A stretch of DNA of 64,000 nt from Diploptera punctata (GCA_030220185.1 JASPKZ010000422.1:1995001-2059000), one strand, 5' to 3'; counted from the stretch's first letter, positions 1 through 11,725 are shown. Program-made: numbers and translations. The notes: generated by a model from the sequence alone, not told the origin.

Positions 1-165
1 TACTATTGCGAAAATTTTAGGTAGCTACAATAAGTAGTGAGTCCATATTGAGTAAACTTGCTATAATGACTTGCTGACCACATGTTACTCGTATACTGGC
101 TGAATGATTGTCCATCTCTGTAAATGGTACTTGTGGACATGAGGCCAGCAGCTGGTCTGTCATGT
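1..165 (+). mobile_element. SINE family S1, 3' part (cut by window edge)
   Basis: This stretch aligns by eye to the 3' two thirds of the complete S1 copy at 9899-10244. Shared landmarks are GGTAGCTACAATAAGTAG, the GACCACATGTTAC-like block, ACTGGCTGA and GGCCAGCAGC. The tRNA-like head lies outside the window. It is non-coding and old, with scattered substitutions. Confidence 0.75.
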
Positions 166-214
166 AAGAGAATTTAATTTTATAATTTAAATATTCAAAG
201 ATTAGACAAATATA

Positions 215-790
215 GAATCATCCTTGGTGGTTTAGGAGTTAAGTTCCTTGCCTCTAGTCCCGAGGATAGCAAGTTCAAACCTGGCCATGGTGGATTACCA
301 AGAGACAAATTCTTTAAACCCGCGAGTCCCAATTCTGAAGATTTTTGGGCTTGTAAAAGAACCTCAAGCCTAAATTTGAGCACTGAGCAAAATTTATTTG
401 GCCTTTCCCATCCAAGTAGTACCTCAGTTTTTTTAATAAAAATTACGAAGGCAAGTAACATTGTGATGTATTTACAATTTCTATATGACTCAGAGAAAAC
501 TTTTTTATCTCACCTCATAAAACTCTGAGGTGATGTGCTGACCACTCACATCTGTAGGATATAGTAGTAGTCTAATGCCCATTAGCTTGGATGTGTTCCA
601 TTTGCTTTCTTGCTTCCCAATAGAGTCCTGCCAGAGTTCTTGTAGGTGACATCTTCAGAGCCTCACAGCTAGCTAGATGATGATCATTCATCTGTAGGAT
701 ATAAGCCTAACAAAATTTGTTTGGTTGTCCCCATATGTAGACTAGACAGACATAATAGCTTTTGGCTCAATAAAGCATAGAAATGACATA
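215..790 (+). mobile_element. SINE family S2, diverged copy
   Basis: A tRNA-like promoter remnant (TTGCCTCTAGTCCCGAGG, then a B-box-like GTTCAAACCTGGCC) is followed by a body shared with 10385-10850, 26480-26760 and 34398-34790. Shared words include CCCGAGTC/GCGAGTCCC, CTGAAGATTTT, AAGAACCTCAAG and GCTGACCACTCACATCTGTAGGA. The end near 790 is uncertain. Open frames here are incidental. Confidence 0.65.
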
Positions 791-1448
791 AGTGCATAAA
801 ATATATGCCTCGTGATTAGGCAGCACATTTTTGTTCCGATACAAGTTAGGAAAGTTATTGATTAGTATAGGTTCAAACTGTGTCCCTGAATTTTATGTCA
901 GGTACAGTTTGGTACATAACTTAGTGTTTTACATAAACAGCATTGACAATGGAACATCTGTATTTACTAAGATTATGGCTTCTCTGTGCATATCTACTTG
1001 CAGTTTTATATACATTCACGTGACGTAATAAATGCACAAGAAGAAACTACTCGATCCCTTCTATGTTCAGGAAGCAAAATGTGCTGCCTGCTCATGATAT
1101 ATGCAGACAGCACAAATCACAATAATGTGAGCATAGAGCACAACACCAAATTTAAAAAAAAAAGTTCAGACTTATCAGTGTGACATATAAAGACAATGAG
1201 ACAATGTTCTATTTTTATGTTTTCTGTAAATACTAAACATTATGAATGAGAGAATTATTAAGAATTTACAGAAAGCAACTCTTTTGTCTAGATTAATAGT
1301 AATATCAGTCTTTAAATCTTATTGTTATTTCCTTTCTTCATGTATCTCAGAGAAATTAAAATAAAATAACTTAAAACAGAGAAATCACAAATTCAAATGT
1401 TTAACATTTTGTTCATCATTGTTTGGTTAATCAACATTCAACTGGACA
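791..1448. other. AT-rich stretch, no recognised feature
   Basis: I see no gene, RNA or transposon. Two short open frames (about 65 codons) overlap each other and have no recognisable domain. Confidence 0.5.
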
Positions 1449-1463
1449 ATTATTATTATTACT

Positions 1464-1670
1464 ATTTAATTAATTAATAATAAAACTTGAAGTTTTATAT
1501 GATTTTCATATTTATTACAGTATAAATTTGTAACAGCTGTTTCGGTACTTTGTACCTTCTTGAGATATGATTACATATGACAAATATGAAAATAAAATAA
1601 AATTTTTAAGTTTTGTTTTTTTTTAATTAAATAAGTATGGATTTTCATCAAGTAAATGCCAAATCAATTG
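1464..1670 (+). mobile_element. Penelope-like 3'-end inverted pair (PLE-1)
   Basis: A short palindromic insertion is flanked by a direct repeat ATTATTATTATTACT (1449-1463 and 1671-1685). The repeat is low complexity, so the duplication is less certain than in other copies. The arms share GATTTTCATATTTATTA and its complement. Only the right arm continues into the terminal tail (TATGGATTTTCATCAAGTAA ...). The minus-strand reading holds a hammerhead-like motif at 1531-1569. It is closely related to 11726-11958 and 12905-12990. Confidence 0.7.
1531..1569 (-). ncRNA. Degenerate hammerhead-ribozyme-like motif
   Basis: On the minus strand: CTCAAGA, a 5-bp stem II (GGTAC/GTACC), GAAAC, AGCT, GTT. 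The core G of CTGANGA is a C here. That change should abolish cleavage, so this is probably a dead copy of the motif at 11823-11855. Confidence 0.6.
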
Positions 1671-1689
1671 ATTATTATTATTACTGTTA

Positions 1690-2740
1690 TTGGTTTCGTT
1701 CCATTTGTCATTTACATGCATATTTTTTGCTTAAACTTCATTTTTCTTGCATATCACACAGGTTGGGAGATTTTATACAGTGTATGTTTTTGACAATCAT
1801 GATTTTTTATTATTAAAGGTACAGACTGTTATTCCACTCTTAACACATACATATATTTCTTAGCACAACACAAAAATAATGGCTGTGCACTTTTGTCCTC
1901 ATCAAATCCTTTCTTTCACTTTTTTTTTTACTAATGCCCTCCATCCATTAACCATAACCCTTCTTTCTTGTATTCAATCCAATATTTGTCTTAATTAATT
2001 TGATATTTATTGTATCTAGTTAAATTATGCGTGATTCCTTACTTACCAAATCACCTCTGTGCAGGGAGTCTTGTGTAACAGAATTATTGTGATGCCATCT
2101 TATTTATTAAGTTGAACTCTGTCAGTGATTGTTCTAAACATAATTGCCATTATTATATATCTGCTGTTGTAAATAGTTGTATAATATTATAATATTTCGT
2201 GCAACAATTATTGGCTGCCTATATGACAAAATATACAAAAAATAATTTGGAGATTGAAAAGGAGAAAGAATAACAAATTTGGGTCATTTGAAATTACATG
2301 AATGAAAATAATATATTAATATTTATATATGGGTAAATAACTTATAATAGGAAATATTGATAAATATAATCTGCTTCTAAATAAATAGTTTTTATATTTA
2401 CTTATGTTTCTGTGTATAATATATATACAGAGTGAGTTGTCTATGACAGCAAGCAGACCCGATGTTAACGCTTGTGAACAGGGTCCATACAACAGTTAGT
2501 CTTTCTCTGCCTCTTTCTCATTCTTTGCCTTCTATATGAATATTGTAATTTGAATAGCCAAGTCTAGCATATCCTGTTCACTGGGAACAATAACAATTTG
2601 TGCCAGGCCCACTTCTTGCCAAGTGCCAGAGAGAATGTAAAAGATCACTCTCTGTGGACACATACACAGTTGCTATGAATTTAATTTTGATTAATAATAT
2701 TTTTATACAAACATTTTTATAACTTAAATAAGTAAATAAA
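1690..2740. other. AT-rich stretch, no recognised feature
   Basis: No coding potential or known repeat was recognised. The sequence is dominated by A/T runs, with a slightly more mixed 200-bp patch near 2430-2650 that I could not assign. Confidence 0.45.
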
Positions 2741-2754
2741 TTATATATATATAT

Positions 2755-2850
2755 ATTATTTGAAAAAAAAAAAACTTGAACTGGGATTTGAACCTGAGAT
2801 ATCTAGCTTTATATGCTAGTGCACTACCATTTATACTATTAAGACTCCCA
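2755..2850 (-). mobile_element. SINE family S4 (tRNA-like head), minus strand
   Basis: On the minus strand there is an A-box-like stretch (ATGGTAGTGCACTAGC) and a B box (GGTTCAAATCCCAGTTC), followed by an A/T tail ending TTTTTTTCAAATAATATA. The tail resembles the S4 tail (ATTTTTCTCTTCAAATATA). It is a pseudo-tRNA in a SINE, not a functional tRNA gene. Confidence 0.6.
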
Positions 2851-2913
2851 ATGCAACCATTAATTTTTTTTCCCTCATTGCTAAATATAAAAAATTTAAA
2901 TTATAGCAACAAT

Positions 2914-2914
2914 A

Positions 2915-2962
<48 letters not shown>
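2914..2962. repeat. (TG)n(TA)n(CA)n microsatellite
   Basis: A TG run, then a TA run, then a CA run: a self-complementary microsatellite that can fold back. It is followed by ordinary AT-rich DNA. Confidence 0.95.
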
Positions 2963-3069
2963 TTTATAAATTTAGAAAGTGGTATTTTTCATCAGCAATT
3001 ATAAGTAATTTACCATATATAAATAAGAAATATATAATAAGTGTCATGTATATGTATTATAATTGTTAT

Positions 3070-3330
3070 TATGTAGTGCAATTGGTTAAGGCAATACACT
3101 ACTGGCCGGAAGGATGGGAGTTCCGAGTCCTGGTGGGGTCAGGATTCTTAAACTGACTCAAATCTTCTTGCGACACCATGGCCCTGGAGTTAACTCAGAC
3201 TCTAATGAAATCCATATTCTGGAGGAAAGGCGGGTGTCATGTAGACCTGATAATCCAACAGATATCCAGTACTGACTATCTAGAAACCCTGTAGCCCAAG
3301 GGCCCCACAAGACCTGTAATAGGGATAACT
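3070..3330 (+). mobile_element. tRNA-derived SINE, single copy in window (S5)
   Basis: The head reads GTAGTGCAATTGGTTAAGGC (A-box-like) and, about 40 nt later, GGGAGTTCCGAGTCCTGG (B-box-like). A body of about 180 bp is more GC-rich than the surroundings and has no open frame. I found no second copy and no clear target duplication, so the family assignment is structural only. Confidence 0.6.
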
Positions 3331-4214
3331 TTTTAAATTATTATTATAGTTGATATTACTTAATCAATAATTGATAGGAAGTAACCCTATGAGGTAATAT
3401 TATCATTCACGTGGAATCTAGTTGAGATCTCCAAAACATGGTCCAGGTGAGGCATATATTTCCAGTTCTAACTGTTGTGAATGATATTTGTACCACACTC
3501 ATAATCCATTTTTTTTGTAGCAAAAATTGCATAAAGGTCCATTCATTTTTATTTAAAGTATTTAAACCTTCTACCCTAATTATCTGTCCAAAACTTGAAG
3601 TTATAACATAAAATTTAAATATAGAGGTAAACAACAAATATATGAGTGATTTAAAATGTGTCTGGTAACTCTGGATTTGATAATGAAAGTTGCATTGCAA
3701 TGGAGCAGTTACACAAGTCTTGCTGTGATGTACTGATGTAAATATTGTGATAATATTGGTAGTTAGTTTACATGTATGTGGGGTGTTGTTGTCTGTACAG
3801 GTGCCAGTGATACCAAGACACTATGGGGTAACATGAGGTCAGGTTCTCCACAATCTGGGCTCTCCTCCTCAAGGGTAAGATGATAAATAAGAACCCCGCA
3901 TGCTCTCTTGGTAGTGGCTGCATGTTCAACCATTAATTGTAAATTCTTATTTCAGGTTTCATGCAACATAACACATTTCCAAGAAACCTACTAAATGATG
4001 ATTCATAAAATTTATTTTATTCTCAAGTAACATTTAAGGTAACGTCAAATCGAATTTCTTCAAACTATATGAAGTGTAAACTGTATACATTTCCAAAGTT
4101 GAATACCGAAATATCCAGTCATTTTTTTTTCTATTTTATTTTTAATTTCTGAAATGCTGTATTAGAATCTAATATTGAGATAAGCTGCAAAAGCTATTCA
4201 TACCTAACTGAATA
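3331..4214. other. Unassigned AT-rich sequence
   Basis: A 97-codon minus-strand frame (3407-3700) has no recognisable domain. A GC-richer patch near 3800-3920 could be an undiagnosed repeat. No gene is supported. Confidence 0.4.
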
Positions 4215-4475
4215 AAATACTAACTAAATCAACCTAGCCAACATCTTGCCATGGTGCATATATACAGGAAGATACTAGTTTAATTCCCTGTGGAGGAAGA
4301 ATTTTTCTCATGGAATTTTAATTTGTGTCCACTCAGTATCATGAGGAATTTGGGTAGTTTGATAAGTAGCAGCTGCAGGGCGAGAAAATCAGTCTCCTTT
4401 GTAAACATACATGCTGGCCACATACGAACCCTATACTGGCTGGATGATTGTCAATTTGAGTGACTGACAAAACAA
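4215..4475 (+). mobile_element. SINE family S1, diverged copy
   Basis: It matches the 9899-10244 element along its length: GAAGAATTTTTCTCATGG, CCACTCAGTATCATGAGG, GGTAGTTTGATAAGTAGC and CTATACTGGCTGGATGATTG. The tRNA-like head is badly eroded. It is a non-coding relic. Confidence 0.7.
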
Positions 4476-4879
4476 GAGTCCAGAGAAAGAATGATCAAAA
4501 TGTGCTGGAGAAATTTTCAAAGTTTGAACACTAACTTCCACAAATAAGGATGCAGTACTGTGCTCTGAATGTTCAATACACATATTTAAGACGTCATATA
4601 ATTAATTTTGTAATGTAAATAAGTTAGGTATTTAATAATTAGCATTAATAAAGCTTTACAGGACTGATTTTCTTTTCTCTGTATTCATAAGAATAAATAG
4701 ACCGTATATGTAGTCTATTAGATTATATATTTATTTGCGTAATAAATACTATGGTAGTCACTCTCTTGATTCTCTAAAAGTTCATGGCATTATTCTTTCT
4801 CATTTGCATGATTTTGAACAGGAATTTTTGTAATGAACTCTTGAGCATCTTTTTACAAAATATCTCGAGAAATTCGAGG

Positions 4880-5290
4880 CTCTTGTTGTATTTTTTACTT
4901 TGTTTGATATTACAGGCTCATATTATATGGATGCAAAACATGAACTCTTACTTTAATACTTTAAGGGAGGAAAGGAGATTATGGATATTTGATGATAAAG
5001 TTCTTGGGAAACTAAATGGATCAAAGAGAAATGAACAGATAGGCAAATGGAGAAAACAACATAACAGTGAACTACATGATACAGTTATAATAAGAACAAT
5101 TAAGTCTTGTAGACTGCAACTGACAGGACATGTGGCTCAAATGGGAAATGAATAAGGGGCATGGAAGCTCCTTGTTTGGAAACCAGAGAGAAAATGCCCA
5201 GTTGATAGATAGTGTAGTTATAATGTGAAGTCCAAAATAAATCCATTTTAAAATTTTTGTCAGCGTGTTCATTTTTCTCATACCCTTCAT
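4880..5290 (+). pseudogene. Non-LTR retrotransposon ORF2 C-terminal fragment
   Basis: A frame around 4960-5150 reads ERRLWIFDDKVLGKLNG, then WRKQHNSELHDTVIIRTIKS, then CRLQLTGHVAQMGNE. This is the spacing of the conserved tail domain downstream of the reverse transcriptase in arthropod LINE ORF2 proteins (usually ...RRNELYxLY...IKxxRLRWxGHVxRM). No RT motifs survive. The following 130 bp read as a broken continuation (KPERKCPVD). It is a 5'-truncated dead copy whose clade I cannot assign. Confidence 0.65.
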
Positions 5291-5539
5291 ATGGAGATGT
5301 TAAGGCAGAAGTCAGTTGATAGGCCTGTCACACTAATGAGTTTTATCGAATAATTGTGAGCCAGGTAATTTAGGCAGCATTGCATCTGACTTGATATTGG
5401 AAAAGCAGGCAATGTTGAAACTAGTTCTGGGATCCACTTACCATCCAATAAAATCAGTATTGACACACACTATCTTACAAATAATGTAAACCAATTTACA
5501 GGGTTCATTAAGAAGATATTTGAGAAATAAGACCACAAG

Positions 5540-5945
5540 GGAAACTCAAAATTTTACAAAACAGTAGCCGTTCCAACGTTAACATAAAGGTCTGAGACTT
5601 GGCCTTTAACGATCTCTGAGAAAAATAAAATTGAGACAATAGAAATAAGATTTCTCAGATCAGTTACAGGTGTATCTCTAAGAGATCAAAAGAGAAGTCA
5701 TGATATCAGAGATGAACTACAAATATATAATATAAACGAGAGAGTACACACAAATAAACATAATTGGTTTGAACATATACAAAGAATGCCAAATAATCAT
5801 TTATCAAAACAGCTGCTTCATTATAGGCCTCTAGGCCGAAGATATGTAGGAAGACCAAAACGTCGTTGGAAAGACGACCTGCACCATATAGTGCACCAGG
5901 GAGCAGAACGGGTCAACAGGCCCATACTTTGAAGATGATGATGAT
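5540..5945 (+). pseudogene. Second LINE 3'-end fragment with GAT tail
   Basis: Translation gives GSETWPLTISEKNKIETIEI, later RFLRSVTGVSLRDQKR and HNWFEHIQRMPNNH, ending GRRYVGRPKRRWKDDL. This is the typical C terminus of arthropod LINE ORF2 proteins. The 3' end is GAACGGGTCAACAGGCC followed by GATGATGATGATTA. The same 3' signature occurs at 44671-44817. The fragment is 5'-truncated and carries stops. Confidence 0.75.
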
Positions 5946-6519
5946 TAGAGGGTTTAGCCAACTACCTTTTTGTGCCAATTGACCTTATGGCCTAACTTTA
6001 CTGTGGTATCCTTAAAGTTACAGTGAATTTTGAAAACATACACATTTATAACACAAAAAGAAAACAAAAACAGTCCCATTACTTGAAAATAAATATTTAA
6101 ACCAAAACATTCTTCAAGCTTTGGCTAAGATTGTTTATTATATTATTGAAGACCAAACAATTGAATTGTTTAATGTCCATATGAGTCTCAATTCGTATTG
6201 ACCAAGCCAACTTGCAGGCTTTTATTATAAAATACCAAATGTAAATAAAAAGTTTTTTAACAATGTACTTCACAAATATTTTATAATAGTTTCTTGATTG
6301 CATGTATATACTTACAATTGATACCATTTCTACTTTATGGAATATCTCCTGCTAAAATTTTCCTGTAATATAGTTATTATTACATCCAAAGGGTCTAGCT
6401 TTTTACCTACATGTGTCAATCACAGAGGTAGACAATTATTCAGCCAGTATAAGAGCAACTATTATCAGTAAGGAAAGACTAGAAGTTAACACAAATTATT
6501 GTAATATTTATGTAAATGG
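5946..6519. other. Unassigned, with possible S1 scrap near 6410-6450
   Basis: No gene is seen. A minus-strand scrap around 6410-6450 contains the complement of the S1 words TGTCAATCACAGAGGTAGA and CAGCCAGTAT. The remainder is AT-rich without signal. Confidence 0.4.
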
Positions 6520-6532
6520 AACATTATTTCTT

Positions 6533-6833
6533 AGGATTTAAATTAAAATTTTTTATACCTCACCTCATATCCAGTCGTTTAATTATACCGATTTCAAAAC
6601 CTATATGGTTTCCTCTTCAGCAATATTTCGACTGATGTTATGTCGTTTAGGAGAACTGTTCTTATTCCCCCTGTTGGTTGAAGATCTTCAGTCCACCAAC
6701 AGAAGGAGTAGAAGCAGTTCTCGTAAATGATGTAACATCGTTCGAAATATTATTGAAGATAGTTTTGAAACCGGTATAATTAGAAGGTCAGGTATAAACA
6801 ATTTTAATTTAAACCTTAAACCTATAAAAGTTC
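6533..6833 (+). mobile_element. Penelope-like 3'-end inverted pair (PLE-2)
   Basis: The left arm (minus orientation) begins with TACCTCACCTCATATCC and ACCGATTTCAAAACC. The right arm (plus orientation) holds TTTTGAAACCGGTATAATT and GGTCAGGTATAAAC. The arms are clearly homologous but several substitutions apart. The flanks carry a 13-bp duplication with one mismatch (AACATTATTTCTT at 6520-6532, AATATTATTTCTT at 6834-6846). The right arm runs further than the left, as in the other dimers. It contains no coding sequence. Confidence 0.75.
6586..6620 (-). ncRNA. Hammerhead-like motif in PLE-2
   Basis: On the minus strand: CTGAAGA, then a stem II of AAACC/GGTTT around ATATA, then GAAA, TCGGTA. The core blocks are present but the stem III region is weak, so activity is doubtful. 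Confidence 0.45.
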
Positions 6834-6846
6834 AATATTATTTCTT

Positions 6847-7809
6847 TCCTAATTCAAAAGTAACATATGGAATGTCGAGGTAATATTGCTATATCCCATA
6901 GAAAGAGTTTCACAAATATTTTCTAAGTTATATTATAAAACTGTATAAAAATTATTTTCAGTTGATTGGAGAAAAAATTCAGTACACTATGTTGCAATGT
7001 TAACTTTTAGCACCTAAAAGCCCATTCTTTATGTCAGCATGGCGGTCCACATCTGAATTTCTGAAAATTCTTTCTTCTTTTTGTCACTTTTGAAATTTTT
7101 CAAACATATTGACTTTTTTTTTTTGCTGAAAATTCTCGCTCATGTATAAAATGACACTTCATATTCTTGTATTAATAGGATTTGATTTATTAGATAAAAT
7201 AAACTTTAAAGAATATATAGCATTGTTGAATTCTGAATCATCACTGCCTTCTTTGAAAATTTTATTTCAGGATAATTGTAGCATAAAATATCAAGGTTCT
7301 GAAGAAGGCAAGGTCTATTTTTACATACTTCTCTCACTCTGTGAATAGTCAATGTATATTTTATGTAATCAGTAATTATGGAAGTAATGTTATGAGGAAA
7401 CTAGATTCTTATTGAGAATCAAGATATTAGTCTCCAGAACATGTCCCGGTGGAAAAATATAATACGCAGTGAGATGTATATTTCCAATTCAGTCTTTCGA
7501 TATACATTTTTGTGTCAAAAGGAAGTAGGCCTCTACAGTAATTGTAAATACATAAGTGCCAAATGAATGATAAACATTTAGTAATTCGTTAGAAACACTA
7601 ACAATGAATGGATTCCTTTCTGTATATATTTAATTATGTTTTTAAATTAAAATAAGATTATTTTTCTTTATTTATAAAATAGTTTTCTTAAGAAACAGCA
7701 AAATATTATAACCAATAAAATGTTAAATTTTACATATTCAGATTCTTTATTTATATAGCAATAAATCTTGTTCTGAGGAGCCAACAGGTGGGAAGAGAAG
7801 ACAGTATGG
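6847..7809. other. AT-rich, no recognised feature
   Basis: A 68-codon plus frame (7142-7348) has no domain and average AT-rich codon content. No repeat was recognised. Confidence 0.45.
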
Positions 7810-7935
7810 AGAATCAAACTTGGACAAATTGTATTTGAAGGGAAAAAATAGTTTGCCCAAACTGGGATTTGAACCCAAGGTCTCTTGTTTTATGAACCAA
7901 CACGTCACAATAATTATCATGACCCAGTCTTTCAA
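7810..7935 (-). mobile_element. SINE family S4, minus strand
   Basis: The minus strand has a B box (GGGTTCAAATCCCAGTTTGG) followed by CAAACTATTTTTTCCCTTCAAATACAATTTG, in pieces: the S4 tail signature. The D-arm half is eroded. It is a pseudo-tRNA, not a gene. Confidence 0.65.
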
Positions 7936-7989
7936 CTCTATTATAGTTTTGCTAACTGCTTATAATATATAGCTGTTCACATGTTCCTG

Positions 7990-8095
7990 TACATGAAGAA
8001 AAATTTCTGTGGTATAACTGAGAATTGAACAGGGATGTGATGCCAATCAGATATTTTAACAGCTACAATACAGAGACAATCTCTGAATTTATATT
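7990..8095 (-). mobile_element. Possible decayed S4 SINE
   Basis: On the minus strand a B-box-like TGTTCAATTCTCAGTTATAC is followed by AAATTTTTCTTCATG, which recalls the S4 tail. The match is weak. Confidence 0.35.
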
Positions 8096-8113
8096 CATAT
8101 CAATTCAATAATA

Positions 8114-9822
8114 TACACCATGTTTGGGACAAAACTACTGATAAGAAAGCTTAAAAAACTTAATAATGCAGATATAAAAAAAATTATGAGAAATGAAAGA
8201 GGGACATTTTAAGTTTTATGTATGATGTTGGCAACATTTAGGGCCGCATGCAAATACATTAGTCTCTACTCAAATTACTTCCAATCACCGGTGAGCAAGT
8301 GCAAAGATCAAATTAGCGACCCACTCGCTGGTCATGCATGAAAGTTGTTGTTTTCGTAATATTGGCAAGAAATTGCCTAGAATTCTAAGCGATAAAACCA
8401 CTTCCGTTATTTTCGTCTGCTAGAGGAATGCATTTACGCTTGCGTCCCGCAAATAATACCATGTACGACAACGTCTGCATCGCACGATATTATGCCGATT
8501 CTCCTGTTCTTTCAGTTGAATTCTTTGGTAGACTCTATCAAATTCCTCTTCTCCACGTATACCGAAAGCATGATCGAAGTCTTCAAGATCTGACATCTTG
8601 GATAAAGCAGCAAGGTTTCAAACTACATCGGTTCCCATCAGGTTGCTCACGATTCGTTCTCTGCATAGTCACCTCACCAGGTAGCTTAGGAATTTCGACA
8701 ATTATTATCGCATGAACAAATTTTTGAGTATGCAACTTTCTCAGCAGAGAATAACTTTTACGGTCTAATGCGTTCATAGATACGACCCTTAGTCTTTATT
8801 GTTTACATAGCTGAAATTAAAATTGTGTTCACAATGCTGTTAATTGCTTGCTGAATTCAAACTTTTGATAATAGTACAGAGAGATTTAGAAAACAGTGGC
8901 TTGAAAAGCAACCACCAGAGAGACACACAATAACAGCTTGACATAGGAAGATTTTTGAGACCAGTTTTCTTGTAGAGAAATTACCACGTGGGAAGAAAGT
9001 TTTGGAGCTCCAAACACACACAATTTAGCAGTCTGTCAATGCAGCCCAAGTAAGTCTGTTCAACGTGCCAGCAGGGAACCAGCAATTCCAAAGTAATTTA
9101 TTCATGATGTTCTACATAAGAAGTTATATTCTTTATGGATTCATGATTCAATTGATGCAAAAATTGAAACCAAACGACTTGCCTGCACAATATCAGTTCA
9201 TTATAGACATGCTGTCAAAGATATAGAGATTGAAAATAGATATCTGCAGAATGTAGTGACTAGTGATGAGTCATGTCTCTGGGATTGTCAACAAACATAA
9301 TTTGCTGCACCTGGGGATTGGAAAATCTGCATGCAATGAGGGAGTTGAAAAGAGACAGCCCTAAGATCAATGTTTAGTGCAGGCATATATATCAAAATGT
9401 AATTGGTCCATTAACTGTAGAAAACATTACCAATGGAAATAGGTATTTTGATATGCTCCAAAATTATACCATTCCTTAAATTCCTCACCGATATGTTTTT
9501 CAACAAGATGGAGCTCCCCTCACTTTGCTTCATATGTTAGAGATCATTTGGATGACTGCTTTCCTTAGCGATGAATTGATCTTGGTGGATCTATAGCATG
9601 ATCTCCCAGATTTAACCCCACTGGACTTCTTTTATTGAGGATACCTAAAAGACATGGTATACAGGACTTCAGTGGTGGATTAGGATTCACATCAGAGAAT
9701 AATGCAACTACTTGTGCCACTGTCACTCCCAGAGATGTTAAAAACTAGGCATGAATATCGCCTGGAATGCGTTGTGTTACAAGAGGTGCACACACAAAAA
9801 TTTATTAATGGCCACCCTGTGT
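8114..9822 (+). pseudogene. Decayed mariner-type transposon with nested MITE
   Basis: The left end TACACCATGT resembles the terminal repeat of the mariner at 45898-47739, and the right end reads CCACCCTGTG. Between 8870 and 9740 broken frames still show AVNAAQ-like N-terminal remnants, VTSDESCLWDC (first catalytic D region), VFQQDGAPLTL (second D, family QQDGAPPH) and DLTPLDFFY (third, family SPDLTPLDFF), followed by GYLKDMVY. Several stops and shifts are present. A 548-bp Harbinger-type MITE sits inside at 8241-8788. No functional transposase is possible. Confidence 0.75.
8241..8788 (-). mobile_element. Harbinger-type non-autonomous element, copy 1
   Basis: The ends are GGGCCGC... and ...ACGACCC, an imperfect terminal inverted repeat that continues with ATTAG. 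It is flanked by the 3-bp direct repeat TTA (8238-8240, 8789-8791), matching the TWA target choice of PIF/Harbinger elements. On the minus strand a 58-codon frame (8420-8596) starts MSDLEDFDHAFGIRGEEEFD and ends in WYYLRDASVNAFL. That resembles the N terminus of Harbinger transposases, where RDxSNPF-like residues precede the main domain. This supports origin by internal deletion of an autonomous element. The longer plus-strand frame over the same bases is probably a shadow. Confidence 0.75.
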
Positions 9823-9898
9823 CATATGCCACAATTTATGCATTTTTATCCAACAATTATTTAGTGAGTTATTAAGGTTTCTTATTAGTAGATTTTGT

Positions 9899-10244
9899 GT
9901 CCTGCGCCGTAGCCGAGCGGTTAAGGTAGGAAGCCTTGGCGCAGAGCTACGGGACTTGCGCTGGTTCGAGTCTCTATGGGGGAAGAAATTTTCTCATGGT
10001 ATTTCGGCCAGTATGGGACCGGTGCCCACCCAGCATCGTGAGGCAATTGGGTAGCTACAATAAGTAGCGGCTCCAGGTTGAGGAACCAGCTATAACGGCT
10101 GGGGGACTCGACATGCTAACCACATGTCACCCCTACACTGGCTGTTGATCATCTACCTCTGTGATTGACACATGTGGATGTGAAGGGCCAGCAGCCGGCT
10201 GGTAAAAGGGCAACCGCTGAAAAGTGGAAAGACCCTCAATCGGA
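9899..10244 (+). mobile_element. SINE family S1, complete copy
   Basis: The head is tRNA(Leu/Ser)-like. The A box is CCGTAGCCGAGCGGTTAAGG, followed by a stem-like GGCGCAGAGCTACGGGAC and the B box CTGGTTCGAGTCTC. A 260-bp body ends near AAGTGGAAAGACCCTC. A 15-bp target duplication with one mismatch flanks it (ATTAGTAGATTTTGT at 9884-9898, ATTAGTACATTTTGT at 10245-10259). Length is 346 bp. It would be mobilised by a LINE in trans. Confidence 0.85.
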
Positions 10245-10384
10245 ATTAGTACATTTTGTATTAGCTTTTCTGTTTTATGGTTGTACATATTTTGTGGAAA
10301 TTGACAATACAAATATTTAAATTGTTAGATCATCCTGCAAAAAACTTTTCTCAAAATAACATCTTTCATTTATTATTGGTTAAT

Positions 10385-10850
10385 TTTACCAGACTCAGTA
10401 GTTTACGGGTAAGTTCTTTAGCTCTGTTTCCGAGAGTTGTGGGTTCAAACTTAGGAGGGGCTGATGAATTTTTTTTAGCATGGAAAAATCCAAAAGACAA
10501 GTACTCCAGGAGGAACGTTAAGACATGGATCCCGAGTCTAAAGATTTTCAGACACACAAAAGAACCTGAAGTCTAAATCTGAAGCAAAATTTAATCAACC
10601 ATTCCCATCCAAGTAATATCTTAGTAATCTATTAGGTGTCTCTTTACAGCAATGAACTAGCCAGTTGTCACTCGCTGACATCTGTAGGAAAATGAGTATA
10701 ACTGAGTTAGCTTAGTTAAATAACTCCTGCAAGAGAGCACACTTGTCTCATATGGGAATGCACAAGTAGACAGACATGATTTTTTTTTCAAGGAGTGATA
10801 AAGTTTCTGGCTTCACTCACAAATGACATAAGTCTAGATCAGGGATTTAT
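10385..10850 (+). mobile_element. SINE family S2 copy
   Basis: The head has TTTCCGAGAGTTGTGGGTTC as a B-box region. The body shares TGGAAAAATCCAAAAGACAA, CTCCAGGAGGAACGTTAAG, GATCCCGAGTCTAAAGATTT and GTCACTCGCTGACATCTGTA with the copy at 34398-34790. It ends in a T-rich stretch. No coding function is expected. Confidence 0.75.
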
Positions 10851-11713
10851 AATTGCATGACTTAATAAAACACGGCTGTATCATCACTACATTTCATATT
10901 TTAAAGTATGAATGTCATTACACCAGTTCTATTGTTTATTATATTCTTAAAAATATAGTCATTCAGTAATTAGTTTTAGACCTATGTTTATTTAACATAA
11001 AAACTTTGTTTTGGTCCTTTCTATTATCCATCAAAATTTAAATACTGAATATTCTTATGCGGCTAAATATGAAATCTGAATTAGAATTCCACTTTCCAGC
11101 AACATTGTTCCAGTTTTAAGACATAATTTATTCACTGTCAATATGTTTTCTGATTTCTAATTTGAAATTAAAATATATTGGAGTAAATTAATTATAATTG
11201 TAAAACTAAAATGATTACATAAAATTCTCTTTATGACTAAGTTGCAAAATCTATACAATGTTTTACTTTAATCAACCCATGTGAATTACCACATTTTGCT
11301 GTTTCATGAATGATGAAATATTTACTTGTTGAAGAGCTTTCTGCTCTTTTACTGCACCTCTTTCAAGCTAAGTTCCACTTGTAATGTAAACAAAACAGAT
11401 GTATGGCCGGTTTCACCTTTAAGCATGTAACAAAATGTAGTTTGCTCTCTAACACTCAAAATAAAGGAAATAAAAATATGTGATATTTAGCTCATGTAAG
11501 TTATATGGAATATGGGGAATCTTAAAATATATAATTACAATTTTAATAGATTAAATAAGCATTGTTTTATTTTATGCATGTGCAATGCAGAAGGTTTTAG
11601 AGAACTGACACAGAATACGTTTGGATTTCAGTTTTTTCAGAATGGCTGCTTCTCTAGAATTTTTAAAGCAATTGAAAAGTGGATGAAACATATTATTTTG
11701 AATGTTTTCAAAC
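10851..11713. other. AT-rich, no recognised feature
   Basis: No gene or repeat was recognised. Overlapping frames at 11512-11820 partly run into the PLE palindrome and are not credible. Confidence 0.45.
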
Positions 11714-11725
11714 AGTTTAATGAAA

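Noticed and set aside
8428..8715. Plus-strand frame of 95 codons in the Harbinger-type element, also present at 46114-46485
   Set aside because: The two copies keep it open, but the minus-strand frame reads like a Harbinger transposase N terminus. The plus frame shows no known domain and is most simply its shadow.
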